Shown: one piece after another, positions 26,435-34,260 of the stretch | Position numbering within the stretch: position 1 is the stretch's first letter | How the letters are laid out: each line of letters opens with the position of its first letter | From: SAR202 cluster bacterium bin90 | GTDB lineage: Bacteria; Chloroflexota; Dehalococcoidia; Lucifugimonadales; JADFKI01 | Assembly (NCBI GenBank): GCA_002238855.1 | Contig: MPND01000004.1 | Coordinates: forward strand, 53,623 to 117,622 | Reading direction: 5' to 3' | Length of the DNA: 64,000 nucleotides | The notes under the pieces: model-generated | Told to the model about the DNA's origin: nothing | The model's database searches: none | The model's input: the letters and a program-made list of their open reading frames with translations, nothing else | Made by a program: the position numbers and the translations under genes

Positions 26435-27480
26435 TGCCAAAGGCGGACAGCGGCATCCTACGCACCTCCGACTTCGACTACGATCTGCCTGAGTCGCTGA
26501 TTGCCCAGACTCCGGTCGAGCCGCGCGACCACTCCCGCCTCATGTCGCTGAGCCGCACTGACGGCGGCATTCAGCATCATCGCTTCTACGACCTGCCCAA
26601 AATGCTACGCTCCGGCGACCTGATGGTCTTCAACGACAGCCGTGTGATGCCAGCCCGACTGCGCGGAAAGCGCACCACAGGCGGCGCAATCGAGCTTCTG
26701 CTGCTCTCGCGCTTGTCACCCGGTATCTGGCGCGCCATCGGACGCCCCGGGCGTCTTCTGCGCCTCGGCGCCGCATTCGAGGTCACGGGCGAAGGCGGTT
26801 CCATGCGCGGCGAGGTAATGGAGATCGAACATGAAGGCGAGCGCATCATCCGCCTCGACGGTGAGGAACACCTGCACGATGTCGGCGAAGTACCGCTGCC
26901 GCCGTACATTACTGAGACGCTAGCTGACTCCGAGCGCTACCAGACCGTCTATGCCCGCGAGGAGGGCAGCGCAGCCGCGCCAACTGCCGGCCTCCACTTC
27001 ACCGATGAACTGTTGGAGCGAGTGCGGGCAATGGGCGTGCAAACCGTGTTCGTCACGCTGCATGTCGGCTGGGGCACATTCCGCCCTGTCAAGGACGACG
27101 ATGTCACGGACCACACCATGCACGCCGAGTACTGGGAGCTTTCGTCCGAGGCAGCAGACGCCATACGATGCGCCAGGGTTGAAGGCCGCCGCGTCATCTC
27201 CGTCGGTACAACCGCCGTGCGCCTGTTGGAGAACGCCGCATCGCTGTCGGCTGACGACCTGCCGCATGCCGGCTCAGGCTGGGCAGACATCTTCATCACT
27301 CCCGGCTACCGCTTCAAAGTCGTGGACGCGCTGATAACCAACTTCCACCTGCCGCGCTCCACACTGCTCATGCTCACAAGCGCATTCTCAAGCCGCGACA
27401 TAATGTTGCGCGCCTATAAAGAGGCTGTAACGCAGCAATACCGCTTCTACAGCTTCGGCGACGCCATGTTCATCCACTGA
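26431..27480 (+). CDS. queA: S-adenosylmethionine:tRNA ribosyltransferase-isomerase QueA
   Basis: Queuosine-pathway enzyme of 349 residues that transfers the ribosyl moiety of SAM to 7-aminomethyl-7-deazaguanine in tRNA. Signatures are DFDYDLPESLIAQTPVEPRDHSRLM, MVFNDSRVMPARLRGKR, EGSAAAPTAGLHFT, VTLHVGWGTFRPV and ITNFHLPRSTLLMLTSAF. Length matches the family. It is translationally coupled to folD and no other queuosine gene is nearby. Confidence 0.96.
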   Translation: MMPKADSGILRTSDFDYDLPESLIAQTPVEPRDHSRLMSLSRTDGGIQHHRFYDLPKMLRSGDLMVFNDSRVMPARLRGKRTTGGAIELLLLSRLSPGIWRAIGRPGRLLRLGAAFEVTGEGGSMRGEVMEIEHEGERIIRLDGEEHLHDVGEVPLPPYITETLADSERYQTVYAREEGSAAAPTAGLHFTDELLERVRAMGVQTVFVTLHVGWGTFRPVKDDDVTDHTMHAEYWELSSEAADAIRCARVEGRRVISVGTTAVRLLENAASLSADDLPHAGSGWADIFITPGYRFKVVDALITNFHLPRSTLLMLTSAFSSRDIMLRAYKEAVTQQYRFYSFGDAMFIH

Positions 27481-27553
27481 TAGCCATTTGATTTAATAGG
27501 AGCCATCCGCTGACAGCGACTCAAAGACAGCAAGTACGCGATGGGAGTGGGGT

Positions 27554-28000
27554 ATGAGGACATTCACACTGACCAACGAACTCTGGCTGCCCCAGCCGCC
27601 GGCCGAAATATTCCCCTTCTTCGCGGACGCCTCCAACCTAGAGCGCCTCACGCCGCCGTCCCTGCGCTTCCGGATACTCACGCCGCCTCCCATCGAAATG
27701 GCTGTGGGCACGCTAATAGACTACCGCATACGACTGCGCGGCATACCGATGCGCTGGCAGAGCGAGATCACCGAATGGCAGCCGCCCCATCGCTTCGTGG
27801 ACGAGCAGCGGCGCGGTCCATACCGCCAGTGGATTCACGAGCACACCTTCACCTCTCAGGACGGTGGCACCCTCGCCAGAGACATCGTGCAATATGCCGT
27901 CCTTGGCGGCTCGATCATACAGCGCCTCTTCGTCGCCCCCGAACTCCGTCGAATCTTCGACTACCGTAACGCCACGCTGGAGAATTATTTTTCCGGATGA
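27554..28000 (+). CDS. SRPBCC-family ligand-binding protein
   Basis: START/Bet v1-like fold of 148 residues. The N-terminal LPQPPAEIFPFFADASNLERLTPPSLRFRILTPPP, the strand GTLIDYRIRLRGIPMRWQSEITEWQPPHRFVDEQRRGPYRQWIHEHTF and a long C-terminal helix are typical of the subgroup often called cell-division-inhibitor-like SRPBCC proteins. The ligand is unknown. It stands alone, 73 bases after queA. Confidence 0.85.
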   Translation: MRTFTLTNELWLPQPPAEIFPFFADASNLERLTPPSLRFRILTPPPIEMAVGTLIDYRIRLRGIPMRWQSEITEWQPPHRFVDEQRRGPYRQWIHEHTFTSQDGGTLARDIVQYAVLGGSIIQRLFVAPELRRIFDYRNATLENYFSG

Positions 28001-28178
28001 ACTTCGCCCGAACAATCTTCTTCAATGTACTAGGCGTTGCACAAAACTGAAGTGCGCCTAATGCGCCCTCGTACATGCTTGCGCCATTTCCCTGCATATA
28101 GATAGCGTTGTATGTACTGCGCCCGTTCGTCAGGTGCAATCGGCGTCTTGAATGCGCAGTCGAAAGTGTGCAACCGCC

Positions 28179-29402
28179 ATGATGTACACGAACACCATAA
28201 CCAGCCGCTTCTTTCGCTCTTTTCAGCAGCGCAACTACCGGCTACTCTGGTTCTCGGACGGCGTTACCAGCTCCGCCGAGCAGATGGAATTCCTGGTGCT
28301 GGTGTGGTTCGTTGCTACACGCACGGAATCCGCCTTCCTCGTAACTCTGTACGGCGCTCTTCGCTTCACCGGCACCCTCTTCGCGCCCTTCTACGGCATC
28401 ATCGTGGACCGCTACGACCGCCTGATGCTCCTGAGAATATCCCGCATAATCTTCACCGTCATCGCCCTCATAATCGCCGCGCTCTCTTTCCTGGGGCTTA
28501 TACAGATCTGGCACATCTTCGTTCTCACCGGCGTGGCAGGCATGGTGCGCGCCTTCGATAATGTCACGCGCCAGACCCTCATGGCAGACATGGTGCCACG
28601 CCACAACCTCGGCAACGCAATAGCTCTCACCAGGACCGGGCGGGATACCACGCAGATTGTCAGTCCCGTAATCGGCGGCTTTCTGCTCGACTCGTTCGGG
28701 CTGGGCTGGGCGTATGTAGCGATAATCGCCCTGCTCATAGGCGGAACAGCCCTCACCATTCCGGTAAAGCCGCCGCCCAGATTCCCGGCAACTCGCGGCG
28801 AGCCTATATTCGTCACGCTCGTGGAAAGCTTCCGCTATGCCCGCAGCCACCAGGTCGTACTGGCGCTGCTCTTACTCGCATTCCTCGTCAACCTCACCGG
28901 CTTCCCGCTCAACCAGGGCCTTGTGCCCGTCTTCGCGCGCGACGTGCTGCTCACCGACTCCACGGGCTTGGGCTGGCTGCTCGGCGCATACTCGGCGGGC
29001 GCATTCATAGGCTCGATAGTCATAGCAGGAATCGGCGATATGGAACGGGCAGGCAGATTGATGTCGCTCGGCTCGGTCGGGTGGCACGCCGCGATCGTCG
29101 TGCTGGCCGCTTCCACGCTCTTCAACGTCTCTCTCGGTGTGCTCGCACTCGCGGGCTTGGTGCAGTCCTTTACTATGGTTACCATGTCCATTCTGCTACT
29201 CGTCAGCACACCCACTGAGATGCGCGGCCGCATGTTGGGCTTGCGATCCCTCGCCGTGTACGGTCTGCCGCTCGGCCTGCTCGCGTCGGGTGCCATCGCG
29301 GACACGGTGGGCATCACATTCGCCCTCATTGGAAACGGTGTCATCGGCATCGCCATCACGGTAGCCATTGTCCTCGCGCTCAGGGGCATCTGGCGCGCGT
29401 AG
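28179..29402 (+). CDS. MFS transporter (enterobactin-exporter-like, MFS_3)
   Basis: Major facilitator of about 407 residues with 10-12 TM helices. FFRSFQQRNYRLLWFSDGVTSSAEQMEFLVL and the loop GIIVDRYDRLMLLRISRI (the MFS motif-A position) place it with the EntS/MFS_3 exporters. The central VPRHNLGNAIALTRTGRDTTQIVSPVIGGFLLD segment is typical of this group. The substrate is unknown. The start could be ATG 28179 or 28182; the frame is open back to 28152. Confidence 0.87.
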   Translation: MMYTNTITSRFFRSFQQRNYRLLWFSDGVTSSAEQMEFLVLVWFVATRTESAFLVTLYGALRFTGTLFAPFYGIIVDRYDRLMLLRISRIIFTVIALIIAALSFLGLIQIWHIFVLTGVAGMVRAFDNVTRQTLMADMVPRHNLGNAIALTRTGRDTTQIVSPVIGGFLLDSFGLGWAYVAIIALLIGGTALTIPVKPPPRFPATRGEPIFVTLVESFRYARSHQVVLALLLLAFLVNLTGFPLNQGLVPVFARDVLLTDSTGLGWLLGAYSAGAFIGSIVIAGIGDMERAGRLMSLGSVGWHAAIVVLAASTLFNVSLGVLALAGLVQSFTMVTMSILLLVSTPTEMRGRMLGLRSLAVYGLPLGLLASGAIADTVGITFALIGNGVIGIAITVAIVLALRGIWRA

Positions 29403-29606
29403 AGATATACCTGATTCCATTGAGCGCAATGTCCATCATCGCCGCCATCTGCACCGTCCATTCGCTAGCAGCGTTAACTTCGCCGAAACGACACCTCTTT
29501 AGACGATGTCCTGCGTATCGTTTATTATTTATAATAGATGCTTGTTGTATAGATTTGTAGATTCTGTGCTGGCATAGCCTTTCGGCTGCTAGTCGAGGTT
29601 TGACAC

Positions 29607-31388
29607 TTGGATGAATCCGTTCTAGTACGGGACTTCGCCACGATTATGGCGGTCGCGGGCATCGCAATTGTCGTATTCCAGTGGCTCAAGCAGCCGCCGG
29701 TACTGGGCTACCTAATCGCGGGACTCATAGTCGGCCCGTACACGCTGCCCCTGCTCAACCTGCCCGCGCCCGTAACCCACACCGAGAGCATCCACCTGAT
29801 GGCTGAGCTCGGCTTTATCATGCTGCTGTTCGCCATCGGGCTGGAGTTCGGCTGGCGTCGCATCCGGCAGCTGGGATTGCGCGTAATCCTCATCGGCACC
29901 ATCGAGATCATCTTCATGATCGCCCTGGGCTACGAAGTCGCGACCCTGCTCGGATGGACTGCTACGGAGGCGATATTCCTCGGCGCCGCGCTATCTATCA
30001 GCAGTTCGGCGATCATCATCAAGGTACTCCGCGACACCGGCATGCTGCACGAGCGTCATGGCCGCCTGATTGTTGGCATCCTCGTCGTAGAGGACTTCGC
30101 TGCCGTCATTTTGCTGAGCCTCCTATCCGGCGTGGCGACCACCGGCACCGCAAGCTTCACCGAAGTCATGACCCTTGTAGCACGGCTGGGCGTCTTCTTC
30201 GTCTGCGCCCTCTTCATGGGCGCGCTCGTCGCCCCCCGTATCGTCAGGTTCGTGGCGCGCTTCCGCTCCAGGGAGGTGATGCTAATCGTCAGTCTGGCGA
30301 TGTGCTTCGGACTCGCGCTCGTCGGCCAGCAGCTCCACATCTCGGCGGCAGTCGGCGCGTTCATCATCGGCACGGTGCTTGGCGACACCGAATACTCCGA
30401 AGTGCTAAACAACACAATCGCCCCCGTCCGCGACATCTTCTCCGCGCTCTTCTTCATCTCGATCGGGATGCTCATCGAGCTATCCGTGCTGGGCCAGTTC
30501 ATCGTGCCCGCGCTGATAATCGCCGGCGTATTCATGGCGGGCAAGATGTTCGCCGCTACGCTCGGCACATTCATAACTGGTCACGATGGCAAGACCTCTC
30601 TGGGCGTCGGAATGGGCAAGCCGCAGATGGGAGAGTTCTCCCTGGCGATGGCAAAGGTCGGAGCGGACCACGCTGTCGTCAGCGCATTCCTGTACCCGGT
30701 AGTCGCGGCGGCATCGGCGATAACCTCCTTGCTCTACCCGCTGGTCGCCCGCTCCTCGACCGGCGTCGGCAATGTCCTGGAGCAGCGCTCTCCCCGCATG
30801 CTCCGCCAGTATGTGGGCAGCCTCTCCTACATCCTGATTTCAACGCGCACCCTGTTCGGTATGGAAGGCGAGGTCGCCAATGTCGTGCGCCAGGCAGGAC
30901 GGGTCATGGTGGTCAACATCGGCGTCATCGTCGTCACCATTGGCGTGGGCACTTTCGCGCTCAGTTTTGCCGGAGACATTGCGCGCGGCCTGAACCTCCA
31001 GCAGGGCATCATCGGCCTCGTGCTGAGTTGCATAGTCGTGCTGCTTTGCGTCCCGCCCGCCGTCTTCATCTGGCGCGCGCTGCATCGCCTGACCGACGGA
31101 CTCTCCAGCTTCATCCTTCGCGGCAGCCTGACCAACATTCATGTAATGGGCAGAACAGGGCTGCATGTCATCCTACGCAACAGCGTCGTAATCCTGATGG
31201 TCGTAATGCTGGCAATATGGAGCCTGCCATTCATCTCGCAGCTAGTCGTGCTCGGCAGCTTCTCCACGCCAATCGCCATACTGTTCCTGCTCGGAATCGT
31301 CGCCCTTCTGTGGCGTGTCTCCTTCAGAATCCACAGAGTGATGGTGAGCACATTCAGCCGCACATTCCTGGGCGACGAAAACGAATAG
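29607..31388 (+). CDS. CPA2-family cation:proton antiporter (KefB/YbaL type)
   Basis: Membrane transporter of 593 residues. The Na/H-exchanger core (about 1-385) shows LIAGLIVGPYTLPLL, AELGFIMLLFAIGLEFGWRRIRQLG, LSISSSAIIIKVLRD, VGILVVEDFAAVILLSL (carboxylates of the transport site) and LHISAAVGAFIIGTVLG. After about 420, a second hydrophobic block of three to four helices replaces the RCK/TrkA-N domain of classical KefB, so nucleotide gating is not expected. The start is TTG 29607, without an obvious ribosome site. The 204 bases before it hold AT-rich promoter-like sequence (TATAAT 29530-29535). Confidence 0.87.
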   Translation: MDESVLVRDFATIMAVAGIAIVVFQWLKQPPVLGYLIAGLIVGPYTLPLLNLPAPVTHTESIHLMAELGFIMLLFAIGLEFGWRRIRQLGLRVILIGTIEIIFMIALGYEVATLLGWTATEAIFLGAALSISSSAIIIKVLRDTGMLHERHGRLIVGILVVEDFAAVILLSLLSGVATTGTASFTEVMTLVARLGVFFVCALFMGALVAPRIVRFVARFRSREVMLIVSLAMCFGLALVGQQLHISAAVGAFIIGTVLGDTEYSEVLNNTIAPVRDIFSALFFISIGMLIELSVLGQFIVPALIIAGVFMAGKMFAATLGTFITGHDGKTSLGVGMGKPQMGEFSLAMAKVGADHAVVSAFLYPVVAAASAITSLLYPLVARSSTGVGNVLEQRSPRMLRQYVGSLSYILISTRTLFGMEGEVANVVRQAGRVMVVNIGVIVVTIGVGTFALSFAGDIARGLNLQQGIIGLVLSCIVVLLCVPPAVFIWRALHRLTDGLSSFILRGSLTNIHVMGRTGLHVILRNSVVILMVVMLAIWSLPFISQLVVLGSFSTPIAILFLLGIVALLWRVSFRIHRVMVSTFSRTFLGDENE

Positions 31389-31465
31389 CCTCACCCGATA
31401 GCGCACCGCATCGCACCGCTGTATGATATGGGCAGATTGCGACGATTACCTAAGGAGGATCGAAA

Positions 31466-32236
31466 ATGCGTCTCGAAGGAAAGGTAGCGCTCATCACAGG
31501 CGCGGCGGCAGGCGTTCAGGGCGAGGTTATGGGCTTCGGTGGCGCGGCTGCATGGCTGTTCGCCGGAGAGGGCGCGAAACTCGTGCTCACCGACATCCTG
31601 GAAGAGCAGGGCAGGCGCACCGAATCGCAGCTCCGCGAGCAGGGCTACGACGCCGTCTTCACCAAGCTTGATGTAACCAGCGAGTCCGACTGGGAAGCCG
31701 CCATCAAGCTCACCATCGACACATACGGCAAGCTCGACATCCTCGTCAATAACGCCGGCACCGGCGGGCGCATGCTCCTCATGGAAACGACCGAAGAGGC
31801 ATGGGACGCGCAGATGGATGTCCACGCCAAGGGCGCATTCCTCGGCATGAAATACGCCGTCCCCGAAATGCGAAAGGCAGGCGGCGGCTCCATCATCAAC
31901 GTCTCATCCATCTACGGGCTTGTCGGTAGCCGCACATCCACCGCATACCACGCCGCCAAGGGCGCGTCCCGCATCATCTCCAAGTCCGCCGCCATCCAGT
32001 ACGCCGGCGAAGGCATCCGCGTTAACTCCATCCATCCCGGCTTCTGCCGCACGCCCATGACCAACGCCAGCTACCAGGACCCAGAGCACTACGAGCCGCT
32101 GCTGGAGCGCATCCCGATGGGCAGGGTAGGGAACCCGGAGGAACTCGCGCAGGGCATGCTCTACCTCGCATCCGACGAGTCCAGCTATGTCACCGGCGCC
32201 GAGATCGTCATAGACGGAGGCGTAACGGCCACATGA
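31466..32236 (+). CDS. SDR-family oxidoreductase with altered glycine-rich loop
   Basis: Classical-type short-chain dehydrogenase of 256 residues. Present are LDILVNNAGTGG, the catalytic Ser in IINVSSIYGLVG, YHAAKGA (YxxxK) and the C-terminal LYLASDESSYVTGAEIVIDGG. The cofactor loop reads TGAAAGVQGEVMGFGGAAA, about five residues longer than the usual TGxxxGIG. A strong AAGGAGG precedes ATG 31466. The stop overlaps the following 70-residue gene by four bases (ATGA). Confidence 0.92.
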   Translation: MRLEGKVALITGAAAGVQGEVMGFGGAAAWLFAGEGAKLVLTDILEEQGRRTESQLREQGYDAVFTKLDVTSESDWEAAIKLTIDTYGKLDILVNNAGTGGRMLLMETTEEAWDAQMDVHAKGAFLGMKYAVPEMRKAGGGSIINVSSIYGLVGSRTSTAYHAAKGASRIISKSAAIQYAGEGIRVNSIHPGFCRTPMTNASYQDPEHYEPLLERIPMGRVGNPEELAQGMLYLASDESSYVTGAEIVIDGGVTAT

Positions 32237-32445
32237 CGCAGACGCAGGCAATAGAGACCGTCTGGTTCGTATATGGGGAGGACGGCAAGCCCCTCGGCAG
32301 GCTCTACGTGGAAGAAGGCGCGCCAGCACCCGAAGTCGGCGACAGCATACCCGACTCAGACGGCTGGACATCCGCCGTCATCACCGAAGTCCGCGAGCTA
32401 GCCCCCACCTGCGCCATGCGCCGCTTCCGCGTAACCATCGGCTAG
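32233..32445 (+). CDS. Small hypothetical protein coupled to the SDR
   Basis: Protein of 70 residues overlapping the SDR stop by four bases. It is soluble and likely beta-rich (TVWFVYGEDGKPLGRLYVEEGAPAPEVGDSIP, then SAVITEVRELAPTCAMRRFRVTIG). No known motif is recognised. The coupling suggests it works with the SDR, or is at least made with it. Confidence 0.6.
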   Translation: MTQTQAIETVWFVYGEDGKPLGRLYVEEGAPAPEVGDSIPDSDGWTSAVITEVRELAPTCAMRRFRVTIG

Positions 32446-32503
32446 CCCCTTCCCCACTAATGCCCCCTCTCCCCGCGAGAGAGGGTAGGGTGAGGGGAAG
32501 TCG

Positions 32504-32544
32504 TCCCTTCCCCCTCGACGAGGGAAGGTTAGGATGGGGGTGAA
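32504..32544. repeat. REP-like dispersed repeat, copy 2
   Basis: Same 41-base unit as at 7856-7896, with only a few differences in the hairpin loop (CCTTCCC ... GGGAAGG). It is preceded at about 32464-32499 by another low-complexity hairpin, CCCCTCTCCCCGCGAGAGAGGG, possibly part of the same compound repeat. Confidence 0.7.
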
Positions 32545-32612
32545 ACGAACCGCTTCACCCTCTCATATTCATGTGGAAACGCCGCCCCAATCATAGTAAA
32601 CTGAAAAGGTGA

Positions 32613-32688
32613 GCCAACGTAGCTCAGTCGGCAGAGCAGCTGTTTCGTAAACAGCAGGTCGACGGTTCGAGTCCGTCCGTTGGCTCCA
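32613..32688 (+). tRNA. tRNA-Thr (anticodon CGT)
   Basis: A 76-base cloverleaf with encoded CCA. The acceptor GCCAACG (32613-32619) pairs with CGTTGGC (32678-32684), the anticodon arm is GCTGT-TTCGTAA-ACAGC with anticodon CGT reading ACG, and the T-arm carries GGTTCGAGTCC. D-arm and variable loop are normal length. No second copy of its 3' end is seen elsewhere in the window, so use as an attachment site is not supported here. Confidence 0.95.
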
Positions 32689-33105
32689 CCAAACTCTTGG
32701 GGGGCATGTGAGAAGCTCTTATTGAGACTGACACAGCTGGAATAAGGACCTGTGGAGGGGCGGGTGATAGTAGCTAGTCGGACATCGCCCCGTCGCCGCC
32801 ATTGGTTGTGGCGAGACACCGCCTGTGGCAGACCTTCACTATTGATGGGAAGTGCCGACATTTCAGCGGATTTGGAACCGTGGTGAATACTGAAATTATG
32901 GTGATGTGCATGCATGCAAGAAGCCCCCTCGTGTATAGGATGCGTGTTGCCACATGCACCAGTTCCCTATGAAGGCACACTCGGGGGCAAGAAGACGCCC
33001 TAGACGCCTTCACAGGAAACGACAATTGTTCATGTTTGGATACATGTGGCTCTTTGACATTAATTCAACGGCAAGTGGTTGTCAACAAGAAGACGGAGTA
33101 ATTTA
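32689..33105. other. Non-coding interval between tRNA-Thr and YCII gene
   Basis: About 417 bases with no convincing gene. A minus-strand open frame across the tRNA gives a well-known false translation. I see no terminator or clear promoter. Confidence 0.5.
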
Positions 33106-33528
33106 GTGCGGGTCATGGTTCTGGTCAAGGCAACAGAAGACAGCGAAGCGGGCGTCATGCCCTCTACCGAACTCTTCGAAGCGATGGGCAGGTACAACCA
33201 GGAACTCGCCGAAGCCGGCATAATGAGATCCGGCGACGGCCTGAAGCCCACATCCGAAGGCAAGCGAATCAGGTTCGACGGCGCCGACCGCACCGTCACA
33301 GACGGTCCCTTCTCTGCCACCAACGAGATCGTCGCGGGCTTCTGGCTCTGGGAAGTCAAGGACATGGACGAAGCCGTCGAGTGGGTCAAGCGAGCTCCCA
33401 ACCCCATGCCCGGCCCCAGCGAAATCGAAATCCGCCCCTTCTACGAATTCGAAGACTTCGGCGAAGCCAAGACCCCCGAACAGATCGAACGAGAAGAGCA
33501 AATGCGCGAGGAATTGGCAGAACGCTAA
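33106..33528 (+). CDS. YCII-related (YciI-like) domain protein
   Basis: Protein of 140 residues with the YCII ferredoxin-like fold. The start VRVMVLVKATEDSEAGVMPSTELFEAMGRYNQELAEAG, the RFDG and TVTDGPFSATNEIVAGFWLWEVKDMDEAVEWVKRAP segments and a final EIEIRPFYEFEDF strand are typical (DGPF-type). GTG 33106 has GGAG about nine bases upstream and gives the standard N-terminus. Function is unknown; some relatives are linked to ECF sigma factors, and none is present here. It is the last ordinary chromosomal gene before the accessory module. Confidence 0.88.
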   Translation: MRVMVLVKATEDSEAGVMPSTELFEAMGRYNQELAEAGIMRSGDGLKPTSEGKRIRFDGADRTVTDGPFSATNEIVAGFWLWEVKDMDEAVEWVKRAPNPMPGPSEIEIRPFYEFEDFGEAKTPEQIEREEQMREELAER

Positions 33529-33916
33529 TTCGGTAAGTGGCGTACTCATCCAACGCTCAGGAATGAGCCCGGGGGACAGGAAGATTGAAGTTATTCAAAT
33601 GGAATGTATTAGGCGCAATTATCGTGGAATTGCCCGGAGGTTCCCTTCGCACGAGAGGCTGATGGATAAGTTCAGCTAAGGGGGAATTAGAACAGAAAGA
33701 AGGCTTGCTGACTGGAGGAATGGCGAAATATGGCACTTGAGGCGCTGTCACGACAGTAGTGGCGACACGCCCTCATAGGAATCGTGGAGGCACCTTCTTC
33801 AGTCGTGGTCGCACGAAAATCGTGACGGCACTTACATAATAGAGAACCCTAACTAACCCTGAACGGTATACCGCCCGCATGCCGGCGGAGACTTACCGAA
33901 TAAAAAGGAGATATTG

Positions 33917-33967
33917 ATGTCCGAGGGCTTAGCCCACGGCGCTGCCAGAGCTACCTTGATGTTCTGA
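33917..33967 (+). CDS. Candidate 16-residue leader peptide
   Basis: ATG 33917 to TGA 33967, preceded at ideal distance by AAAAAGGAG (33902-33910). The peptide (MSEGLAHGAARATLMF) has no known motif. The ribosome site is one of the strongest in the window, and an intrinsic terminator lies about 185 bases downstream, the layout of an attenuator leader. Confidence 0.35.
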   Translation: MSEGLAHGAARATLMF

Positions 33968-34151
33968 ATATCATTCAAATAGTCAACGTCCGTCCGTGGG
34001 CATCCGCGCCCAGGGCGGTGTTAAAAATCGTGAGGGCCGGCCGGCGGATCCTTCTCTCATGGAGGATTTCCCGGATTGGTTCTGGAGCTTAAGATCGATT
34101 AGCAACATTCTTTCGCTCCGCCGGTCGAGTCCTCTCCCCACCTAGCTGTCG

Positions 34152-34181
34152 GGCATCCTGCTATTGCTGGATGCCTTTTTT
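34152..34181 (+). terminator. Intrinsic terminator ahead of the accessory operon
   Basis: GGCATCC (34152-34158) pairs with GGATGCC (34169-34175), followed by six T's. It ends a transcript from the boundary region just before the promoter of the first element gene. Confidence 0.85.
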
Positions 34182-34201
34182 GCGTTCTCGAAAAGAGGGG
34201 G

Positions 34202-34231
34202 TTGACAGCAAATTTGTCCATGTTTTAGTCT
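34202..34231 (+). promoter_or_regulatory. Promoter for the first element gene
   Basis: TTGACA (34202-34207), an 18-base spacer and TAGTCT (34226-34231). The start codon at 34261 follows about 23 bases after the predicted transcription start. The -35 is perfect, the -10 weak. Confidence 0.5.
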
Positions 34232-34260
34232 GTATGCGCTAATCGATCACAAGCTACAGA

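Larger units (their letters stand above)
33529..34201. other. Non-coding left boundary region of the accessory module
   Basis: About 670 bases without a full-size gene. It holds perfect short inverted repeats (CTGTC-AC-GACAG at 33745-33756 and CACGA-AAA-TCGTG at 33812-33824), further TCGTG copies at 33782 and 33803, a 16-codon ORF with a strong ribosome site, GC-rich hairpins such as TGGGC/GCCCA near 34000, and an intrinsic terminator at 34152. The repeats could be recombinase or relaxase recognition sites. Confidence 0.5.

Noticed and set aside
29954..31426. A 490-codon plus-strand frame inside the antiporter gene
   Set aside because: It is an alternate frame of the clear CPA2 antiporter and reads as Arg/His/Pro-rich sequence with no family pattern.
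32529..32915. Minus-strand open frame of 128 codons across the tRNA-Thr gene containing NGRTRTVDLLFTKQLLCRLSYVG
   Set aside because: This peptide is the antisense translation of a tRNA-Thr gene and is a well-known false gene call; the real feature is the tRNA on the plus strand.
32613..34145. tRNA-Thr as attachment site of the element, with GGTCGAGTCC near 34120 as its partner
   Set aside because: The similarity is about ten bases and lacks one T of the T-loop, the YCII chromosomal gene lies between the tRNA and the element, and no copy of the tRNA 3' end is seen near the right edge.
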